A DNA stretch of 64,000 nucleotides, taken from contig NZ_JAUFQE010000002.1 in assembly GCF_030409755.1 (NCBI RefSeq), forward strand, positions 1,550,001-1,614,000, read 5' to 3'. Below, piece after piece: positions 57,990 to 64,000 of this stretch (position 1 is its first letter; every line of letters starts with the position of its first letter). Below the pieces are notes generated by a model, which was not told where the DNA came from, searched no databases, and saw only the letters and a program-made list of their open reading frames with translations. Source of the stretch: Vibrio lentus. GTDB lineage: Bacteria; Pseudomonadota; Gammaproteobacteria; Enterobacterales; Vibrionaceae. The translations under genes were made by a program, and so were the position numbers.

Positions 57990-59240
57990 TTAGAGCGCTA
58001 CCACATCGCCACATACGCGATTCTTGCCAGCCGCTTTCGCTCGGTAAAGAGATTGGTCAGTTAAGTTAACCAGCGCGTCGATAGAAACAGTGCCTTCGCA
58101 AGCTCGACTATCACTCACTCCGATACTCACGCTCACATTAAAACGAACTTGCTCATCAATCTTAAATTCGGTTTGATTAAACTGTTGGCGAATCAGATCA
58201 GCGACTTGATGAGAAACTTGAGGTGACGCGTTAGGGATAAATACAATGAATTCTTCACCGCCCCATCGACCCGTTACACCACCCGCTTTCTCGACATTAC
58301 ACTTGGTAATATTAGCCAAAGCACAAATAACCTCGTCACCCACCATATGCCCGTAAGTATCATTGATCGATTTGAAGTCATCGATATCCAGCAGCATACA
58401 TGCGAGATGAGTGCCTGAAGCAAGATGCTCCCGTAACCATTCATAAATGGCTCTTCGGTTAAGCAAATCGGTCATTTCATCGTAATTCGCTTGGTGAACC
58501 AACCGCTTTTCCAGCATCACTTTTTGAGTCACGTCTTCAAGCACAACCTGAACGGCGGGCTGATCTTTCCAAGTAATCGCATTGTCATAAATATTAAAAA
58601 ACCGATGAACACCGTCGAACCCAATATTTTCAACCACCGTGCTCGTACCCGACAGTTCACCAGACACAATCGCTTGATAGTGCTTATAAATACCATCTGT
58701 ATTTTGCTGTGGCACCAACTCAAGAATGGATTCCAGCGCTAAGACTTGTTCAATGGAAGAGCCACCTTGCAGTTTGACCCAGGATTGATTGACCATCAAC
58801 GGCTTAAAGTCTCGGTGAACTAAGATGCCCTGCCCTGATTGCATGATCATATCGTGGTACATCTGGTCTTGCTCACGCACCACATTTTGCAGCTGAATCG
58901 CAGGAGAAAGGTCGATGACGGTTACTTGCAGTGCAGGCCTGCCTTGCCACTCAGTGACATGGTCAATAGAGAACACCGTGAACTCTCTGCCATTGCGATC
59001 AATATTGGTATAGGTATGAACCTGAGGGTCTCGTTGACCACCGACGGTTTCTAGATAATTTTTATAGGCCGCAACATGAAAATCTTCTGGAATGAGATCC
59101 AGAAAGCTATCGATATTAGACAGTAGTTCTTCGGGGGATGAGTACCCATAGATGCGAGCATAATTAGCGTCAACACTAACTACATTCATATCTTGAATAG
59201 TTATTACACCGTACGTGGATTCGAAATTTATTGAAGACAT
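57990..59240 (-). CDS. PAS-PAS-GGDEF diguanylate cyclase (cytosolic)
   Basis: 416 residues from the ATG at 59240, chosen because GGAG lies 6 nt upstream; a longer frame from 59321 lacks this. Two PAS domains (~8-115 and ~130-240) and a GGDEF domain with G-G-E-E-F near 327-331 and D-I-D-D-F-K. The R-x-x-D inhibition site is not present. No membrane segment, so it responds to a cytosolic or diffusible cue. Cofactor-binding residues were not recognised. Confidence 0.93.
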   Translation of the reverse strand: MSSINFESTYGVITIQDMNVVSVDANYARIYGYSSPEELLSNIDSFLDLIPEDFHVAAYKNYLETVGGQRDPQVHTYTNIDRNGREFTVFSIDHVTEWQGRPALQVTVIDLSPAIQLQNVVREQDQMYHDMIMQSGQGILVHRDFKPLMVNQSWVKLQGGSSIEQVLALESILELVPQQNTDGIYKHYQAIVSGELSGTSTVVENIGFDGVHRFFNIYDNAITWKDQPAVQVVLEDVTQKVMLEKRLVHQANYDEMTDLLNRRAIYEWLREHLASGTHLACMLLDIDDFKSINDTYGHMVGDEVICALANITKCNVEKAGGVTGRWGGEEFIVFIPNASPQVSHQVADLIRQQFNQTEFKIDEQVRFNVSVSIGVSDSRACEGTVSIDALVNLTDQSLYRAKAAGKNRVCGDVVAL

Positions 59241-59524
59241 GGCCAACTCCGCACTCTCGCTATACTCTTCAAACTGGAGCATAACAACAAACCCTGCCAA
59301 CGCTTCCACACAATCTTTCACGCGTTAGGGACATTAATATTGCCTGTAGTATATCGTACTGTTGCGGGCTTCTCTACAATTCAATCACTAGCACGAGTCA
59401 ACAAAAGTAGACAAGTCTCTCAATCCTATTGTTCGCGTCAGAAAACAGAAAAAGATAACCTATATCTATGTAACTATTATCTTTTTCTAATTGTGGTTTT
59501 AAATTGAACGACGTAAGCCGTTCG

Positions 59525-60409
59525 TTACTCATTCCAATCGGAAAAATAAGCGACTAAGAAGTCGATAGCCAGCCTTGCTCTCTGTGGAAGAAAGCGACGG
59601 TTCTGGTATACGATCCAACTGCTTGTACCTGCTCCCCAATATTCTTCTAGCACTGGAACGAGCTTTCCATTGGCAAGACCGCCATTGAAGCTGCTTTTGG
59701 GAAGATAAACAATGCCAAGCCCTTCTTCACAAGCTTTCAGTACCGCACTCGAGTTATTGCTTTTCCAACGCCCATGTACGCGCACCGCATTTAACGGTTT
59801 TCCGTCTTTCTCAAACAACCACTGATCACTGTTGGCAATAATACAGCTGTGCAACTTCAACTGTTCAGGCTGTGTTGGAGAACCGAATTGTTCGATGTAG
59901 TTCTGACTCGCGGCCGCTGCCATCGGGCGATCGACAAGCTTCCTTGCCACCAAACCCGAATCATCAAGTCGGCCATAACGAATCGCGAAATCAATACCAT
60001 CTTCGATGAAGTTAACCATATTGGTATTGAAGTTCATTTCGATAGTCAGATCAGGATGGTCTTTCGCAAATTCCATCAAAGCTGCTGCAACATGATTCTC
60101 GGCAAACGCACCCGCCGCACTGACACGTAAAGTACCGCTCAGCTGAGCTTGTTGAGACGTGACTTGTTCATTCGCCTGTTGCAGCCCAATAACCAGATCT
60201 TTACATTGCTGATAATAGGTATGCCCAGACTCGGTCAAACTCACCATACGAGTGGATCGAGCCAGTAAAGCCACGCCTACCCGCTCTTCTAATCTCGATA
60301 CTTGGCGGCTGACATGGCTGGTACTGCAACCCAGCTGTTTCGCGGCCGCAGAAAAGCCGTGACACTCGGCTACCGCCACAAATTCATTAATACCTTCAAA
60401 GCTATCCAT
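59525..60409 (-). CDS. LysR-family regulator of the adjacent DJ-1 gene
   Basis: 294 residues. N-terminal winged helix (F-S-A-A-A-K-Q-L-G-C-S-T-S-H-V-S-R-Q-V), then a periplasmic-binding-protein-like effector domain. Divergent from the DJ-1/PfpI gene, with a palindrome between them, the usual arrangement of a LysR regulator and its target. The effector is unknown. GSTR-like subtype (P-x-x-x-A at the C-terminus) is common in Vibrio. Confidence 0.92.
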   Translation of the reverse strand: MDSFEGINEFVAVAECHGFSAAAKQLGCSTSHVSRQVSRLEERVGVALLARSTRMVSLTESGHTYYQQCKDLVIGLQQANEQVTSQQAQLSGTLRVSAAGAFAENHVAAALMEFAKDHPDLTIEMNFNTNMVNFIEDGIDFAIRYGRLDDSGLVARKLVDRPMAAAASQNYIEQFGSPTQPEQLKLHSCIIANSDQWLFEKDGKPLNAVRVHGRWKSNNSSAVLKACEEGLGIVYLPKSSFNGGLANGKLVPVLEEYWGAGTSSWIVYQNRRFLPQRARLAIDFLVAYFSDWNE

Positions 60410-60460
60410 ACTTCACCTGTTTACATCTAACGAATTCACATCCGACTAATTCACCTCCAC

Positions 60461-60478
60461 TATTGCTATATAGCAATA
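60461..60478. promoter_or_regulatory. Perfect 18-bp palindrome, probable LysR binding site
   Basis: TATTGCTATATAGCAATA in the divergent LysR/DJ-1 intergenic region fits the T-N11-A type of LysR box and lies about 52 bp upstream of the LysR gene start. Confidence 0.75.
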
Positions 60479-60605
60479 ATGTTTTGCCTACTCGGCATAT
60501 TATCACTCAAATGGTTTACTACTAGTATTACAGGTAACGAAACAGCGGTATCTAAATCAAAACAACGACGCTGAAACCAAACAAACGTGCTCAAAGGAAC
60601 GAATC

Positions 60606-61277
60606 ATGAAAAAAATACTAATCCCAGTAACTAACCACGCAACATTAGGCGATACAGACCAAGCGAACGGTACATACGCTCCAGAACTGACTCATGCACT
60701 GAAAGAGATCATTGCTGCGGGTTTTGAGTACGACATCGCGTCTATCAAGGGTGGTAAAGGTCCACTGTATGGAACCGATATTGAAGGTGATTCAGTAAAC
60801 ACCGAGATCTTGGCTGACGATGACTTCCAGAACCGCATTAACAATACGATTCCTGTAAGCCAAATTAACGTAGAAAACTACGATGCTATCTTCTACCCAG
60901 GTGGGTTCGGCTTGCTTTCAGACCTAGCAACTGACGAGCAATTCGCAACGATTTCAGCTAAGCATTATGACGATGGTGGTGTGATCGCATCAGTATGTCA
61001 CGGCCCAGCAGCACTGCTTCCGATTGTTCTAAGCAATGGCGAGAAGCTATTAAGCTCTAAATCGGTGACTGGCTTTACACGCGAAGAAGAGATCGACTTT
61101 GGTACGATCAATGACATTCCGTTCTTATTGGAAGAATCTCTTGCTCGTAGCGCAGCGCGTTTCAACAAGGTTCAACCTTGGCATGAGCTTGTAATTGTTG
61201 ATGAGCGAGTAATTACCGGCCAAAACCCAACCAGTGCGCACGCAGTAGGTGCAGCTCTAGTTAAGCAACTGTCTTAG
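60606..61277 (+). CDS. DJ-1/PfpI superfamily protein
   Basis: 223 residues. Nucleophile elbow A-S-V-C-H-G-P puts the conserved Cys at 131 with His at 132. The protein reads as a class I glutamine amidotransferase-like Hsp31/YhbO relative. Such proteins have been linked to glyoxalase or protein-repair activities, but the reaction here is unknown. Cytosolic. GGAA lies before the ATG. Likely controlled by the divergent LysR. Confidence 0.88.
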   Translation: MKKILIPVTNHATLGDTDQANGTYAPELTHALKEIIAAGFEYDIASIKGGKGPLYGTDIEGDSVNTEILADDDFQNRINNTIPVSQINVENYDAIFYPGGFGLLSDLATDEQFATISAKHYDDGGVIASVCHGPAALLPIVLSNGEKLLSSKSVTGFTREEEIDFGTINDIPFLLEESLARSAARFNKVQPWHELVIVDERVITGQNPTSAHAVGAALVKQLS

Positions 61278-61291
61278 TTAAATCACGGACT

Positions 61292-61311
61292 TTAGCGATT
61301 AGCGATTAGCG
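61292..61311 (+). repeat. Heptanucleotide tandem repeat (TTAGCGA)2.9
   Basis: Nearly three copies, 15 bp after the DJ-1 stop. Confidence 0.8.
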
Positions 61312-61357
61312 GCTTTAGTCTTAATAGACTTTGCTAAACAGATATAAGTTCATGAAA

Positions 61358-61411
61358 CAAAAAGAGCATACTTCCTACTCAATATTCTTGAGAGAAGCAT
61401 GCTCTTTTTTA
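61358..61411. terminator. Bidirectional terminator after the DJ-1 gene
   Basis: AAAAAGAGCATACTTC and GAAGCATGCTCTTTTTT pair with one mismatch around an A/T-rich loop. Confidence 0.8.
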
Positions 61412-61457
61412 ATTCTGTAGCTATTAAGTGCCTGTGACTTTTTGCTAATTACTTCTG

Positions 61458-62693
61458 CTAGTGGCTTCGCAAGATCCCTTCAAGCACATTGAACAACAAG
61501 TCGATCTCTTCAATCGAGTTGTAATGCATACAACCAATACGCACCACACCCTGCTCTTCAATACCCAACTGTTTGACCAAACCTAATGCGTAGAAATGTC
61601 CATTCCACACACAGATATTATGCTCACCCAATTTCTTAGCGATGAACTCTGGAGAATGGTCATCAAAGGTAACCGCAAACGTCGGGGTTCTTAGATTCGA
61701 ATCAAACTCGGTTTTCCCGTAAAGCTTTGCCCCTTCAAGATCGGACAAGCGTTTCAGGAAGTACTCACTGAGTTGGCTCTCGTGCTTGTTATACAGCACG
61801 TAGCTTTGCTCTAAACGAGAACGCAATGAATCGGCGGGATCGCCTAACTGTGCCAAGTAATCCACTGCCGCAATCACACCGGCAAGGCCTTCAAAGCTTT
61901 GTGTTCCTGTTTCAAATCGACCTGGGCCGATATTGGTTGCAGGCTCAACCTTGTAAGGCTTTAAAGTATGTAGCCATTGAGGCGCAACATAAGCAATGCC
62001 AACATGCGGGCCGAAGAACTTATAAGCCGAGCACGCTAAGAAATCACAATTCAGTTGCTGAACATCGATCAAGTGATGCGGTGCGTAATGCACGGCATCG
62101 ACATAAACCTGCGCACCATGCTGATGTGCAAGCTCAATAACTTTCGTCATATCGACAATCGAGCCTGTCGTATTCGAAGCAAACGTCACCGCGACAAGCT
62201 TGGTTTTCTCGTTAAGCAGCGATTCAAAATGCGCCATATCCAAACTGCAATCCGACTCGTCTACCCGAACTTGGCGAACAATCGCGCCTTTGTCGTCCGC
62301 CGCTTGCTGCCAACTCGATACATTTGAGTAATGGTCTAACGCTGTGACGATAACTTCATCGCCCTCTTTCCAATCGCGGCTGATCGCTCGGCTAAGTTGG
62401 AAGGTCAACGATGTCATGTTCGCGCCGAACACAACGTTGCCAGAAGACTCCGCATTAAGCAGTGCTTGCGCCGCTTCTCGCGCTTGCTGCATTAAGCTTG
62501 TGGTCTTTTGGCTAGAAAAATAGTGGCCGCCTAGGTTTGAATTGAAATGGCCCAGGTATTCGGTCATTGAAGCTAAAACATTCTCAGGCACCTGAGATCC
62601 ACCCGGGCCATCAAAAAAGGTCACAGGCTTGCCGTTATGATATTGGCCTAAAGCACTAAACTGTTGGCGTACATCATTAAGAGTGAAGGACAT
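61458..62693 (-). CDS. Cysteine-desulfurase-fold PLP enzyme (VC1184-type)
   Basis: 411 residues from the ATG at 62693, chosen because AAGG lies 9 nt upstream. PLP lysine K225 in S-A-Y-K-F-F-G-P-H, D199 in V-D-A-V-H, and stacking H121. It lacks the long active-site cysteine loop of true IscS/SufS, since no C is visible near the C-terminal loop except C383-type M-H, so sulfur transfer is doubtful. Its start overlaps the end of the dioxygenase gene (17 bp), which strongly suggests a joint pathway on an amino-acid substrate. Substrate unknown. Confidence 0.88.
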   Translation of the reverse strand: MSFTLNDVRQQFSALGQYHNGKPVTFFDGPGGSQVPENVLASMTEYLGHFNSNLGGHYFSSQKTTSLMQQAREAAQALLNAESSGNVVFGANMTSLTFQLSRAISRDWKEGDEVIVTALDHYSNVSSWQQAADDKGAIVRQVRVDESDCSLDMAHFESLLNEKTKLVAVTFASNTTGSIVDMTKVIELAHQHGAQVYVDAVHYAPHHLIDVQQLNCDFLACSAYKFFGPHVGIAYVAPQWLHTLKPYKVEPATNIGPGRFETGTQSFEGLAGVIAAVDYLAQLGDPADSLRSRLEQSYVLYNKHESQLSEYFLKRLSDLEGAKLYGKTEFDSNLRTPTFAVTFDDHSPEFIAKKLGEHNICVWNGHFYALGLVKQLGIEEQGVVRIGCMHYNSIEEIDLLFNVLEGILRSH

Positions 62694-63333
62694 TGCGCGC
62701 ATCCTTAGCTGTTAGAACAAACACATCCATATAGCCCATCTCATCGTGGTCTATGGTGCGAATCGGCTGTGCATTGTGCCAAAGCTTACTGTCTGCCAGC
62801 ATTGCAACCTCGCCATCACCTAACACCTTTCTAAAAAATGGCGCTTCATGTGAGTCTTGATACAGCATGATTTCACCACCCACAATGTTGTGACGGTTCA
62901 CGCCGATTAAAGCGATATGGTCAAAACCATCTTGGTGAACCCCTTCAGGAGCAACCTGAGTCTCTTCAAAAATAGCGGCAATACGGATTTGATGGATTTC
63001 GATTTCTTGTCCGTCTTCAAGCCCGTTGGTTTCAATAAACAGTTCACACATTTCTTGCATGCCTTCACTGCCTAAAATATTCGCTTCAATCGGCTCGAAC
63101 TGACGAACAACGTCACCTTGAAAGTGATTAATGTTTTCAGACTGAACAAAGTTATGTTTGTCTTGCTCAACGACCTGTCCATTACTGAATTGAACCACCG
63201 AGTACCTTCTCAATCGAAACTGGCCATCCGCATGCTCTGTGCTTGGTAGCTTAGAGAATGATGGTGACAACTCCTCAACCGCGTGGTTACTGAGGTGGGT
63301 AATATGTAGGGTATTTTCGTGAGCATGTAACAT
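62677..63333 (-). CDS. 2-oxoglutarate/Fe(II) dioxygenase family protein
   Basis: 218 residues from the second of two adjacent ATGs (AAGGAG 6 nt upstream; the first ATG at 63336 is also possible). Iron ligands H-x-D at 133-135 and H186 (L-W-H-N-A-Q), with R192 (I-R-T-I-D) as likely 2-oxoglutarate anchor. This fits the small free-amino-acid hydroxylase group (Pfam 2OG-Fe_Oxy, PF10014, as I recall). Coupled to the PLP enzyme downstream. Confidence 0.85.
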   Translation of the reverse strand: MLHAHENTLHITHLSNHAVEELSPSFSKLPSTEHADGQFRLRRYSVVQFSNGQVVEQDKHNFVQSENINHFQGDVVRQFEPIEANILGSEGMQEMCELFIETNGLEDGQEIEIHQIRIAAIFEETQVAPEGVHQDGFDHIALIGVNRHNIVGGEIMLYQDSHEAPFFRKVLGDGEVAMLADSKLWHNAQPIRTIDHDEMGYMDVFVLTAKDARNVLHS

Positions 63334-63582
63334 CATCGACTCCTTAATGATTGTTAATTTACTTTCGATATTTAACGTTTTATTTACATAAAGGATACTT
63401 GAAGATCTTGTCAAATCAACATTAAACAATCATTTATCCCGTCAGATTTAATAATTCAGACACTAAATCCAACTTAAAAATCAAAAGCAGTGTATAACAC
63501 CAGAATAAAAGATGACCAACTCTTAAAACTAGCACACTCCACTAGATAGTTATAAATACCTACAAATTTAAATTTAGCGATA

Positions 63583-63678
63583 TTATAAACTAGCAAACCA
63601 GGTTTCATATTGTGTCAGCCCTTTCGCTTCAATACGCCAGCCTCCTTGCATGAACTCAGGCACCACGCTCGCCATCAT
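63583..63678 (-). pseudogene. Short coding-like remnant, 31 aa
   Basis: Reads M-M-A-S-V-V-P-E-F-M-Q-G-G-W-R-I-E-A-K and ends W-F-A-S-L before a stop. The composition looks like the C-terminal end of a real protein, but no ribosome site is seen and upstream sequence is closed. I do not recognise it. Confidence 0.3.
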
Positions 63679-63853
63679 TCATTTCTATGCTTTTGCACAG
63701 CAAAATACGACCTACCTATCAGTTGCCAAGCTATTGATTATTTACACAACAAACTGAAATTGGTTAATTTATGACTAAGCCAGAAACCAAACGCCTTTGC
63801 TTGCGCGTCTGGAACAGGTCGAGTTCGGGGGGAACTCGGCCGCCCTTAATGGT

Positions 63854-63976
63854 TTACTTCCTTTCAGGTCGTGGCTTCACTGATCTTCCTCGTAATAAGC
63901 TTTTATCTAGAGTCTTGATGGCCTGAAGTGTGCTAACGCTAGGTGCCCCCCTTTCTCTGACAGTTTGTTGAATAAG
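63854..63976 (-). pseudogene. Short coding-like remnant, about 40 aa, near the right edge
   Basis: Open between stops, without ATG or GTG near its 5' end. It reads L-Q-A-I-K-T-L-D-K-S-L-L-R-G-R-S-V-K and ends K-P-R-P-E-R-K. This looks like the C-terminus of a basic protein, broken or frameshifted upstream. Family unknown; could be a relic of a mobile element. Confidence 0.3.
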
Positions 63977-64000
63977 TTAGTTTTGCCTATACAAGCAACG

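Larger units (their letters stand above)
63334..64000. other. Right-end region with two coding-like remnants and a G-rich hairpin
   Basis: This 667-bp stretch holds the promoter of the dioxygenase operon and two short minus-strand fragments listed separately. GTCGAGTTC and GGAACTCGGC around G-runs (63818-63841) form a hairpin, perhaps a terminator of the fragment at the right edge. No complete gene is seen. Confidence 0.45.

Overview
The window looks like chromosomal DNA of a marine gammaproteobacterium of the genus Vibrio, possibly the Splendidus clade. This rests on gene content recalled from known families, not on a database search. Supporting content includes the thrS-infC-rpmI-rplT block with an AUU-started infC, a hutC-hutI-hutG-hutU-hutH cluster, an INDY-type DASS carrier, a GlyGly-CTERM trypsin-like protease, a very large LapA-type adhesin, and many small families typical of vibrios (DUF3187, DUF3581, DUF3334, DUF2797). 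I saw no rRNA, tRNA, CRISPR array, prophage or intact insertion sequence.

Layout. 1-10993 (minus): N-terminal 3,664 residues of a giant repetitive type I secreted adhesin with a LapG-cleavable retention module; its C-terminus lies outside the window. 11659-14510 (minus): speA-speB, arginine to putrescine via agmatine. 14920-21351 (plus): a methyltransferase, an aldehyde dehydrogenase with its overlapping TetR regulator, an ABC-F ATPase with a structured leader, and a leucine-rich-repeat/protein-kinase fusion. 21465-25610 (minus): two small proteins, then the translation block rplT, rpmI, infC, thrS. 26008-27854: an outer-membrane beta-barrel and a Spo0M-like protein. 28036-34454 (plus): histidine utilisation under HutC. 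34664-40873: DUF3581, a secreted trypsin-like protease, a small methyltransferase-like membrane protein and YdiJ. 41096-47265 (plus): DUF3334, DUF2786, an OmpA-family lipoprotein, a Sel1/J-domain membrane protein, a small zinc-ribbon protein, LexA-controlled sulA and PurR-controlled purC. 47388-57857: an unknown protein, an HrpB-like helicase, NAD-malic enzyme, a SanA-like protein, a DASS dicarboxylate carrier, GlpM, a diguanylate cyclase and DUF2797. 57990-63333: a PAS-GGDEF protein, a divergent LysR/DJ-1 pair, and an overlapping pair made of a PLP enzyme of the cysteine desulfurase fold and a 2-oxoglutarate/Fe(II) dioxygenase. 63334-64000 holds only two short unrecognised coding-like remnants.

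How the parts relate. Most of the window is ordinary core metabolism with clear local regulation: HutC, LexA, PurR, TetR and LysR-type palindromes can be read directly. Several genes use non-ATG starts (infC ATT; LRR-kinase, OmpA lipoprotein and Sel1/J protein TTG; sanA-like and one GGDEF gene GTG). The most unusual items are the approximately 815-bp tandem repeats of the adhesin, the LRR-kinase fusion, the leader upstream of the ABC-F gene, the dioxygenase/PLP enzyme pair, the perfect 20-bp inverted repeat next to an octanucleotide microsatellite upstream of sulA, and a scatter of 7-8 bp tandem arrays just downstream of genes.
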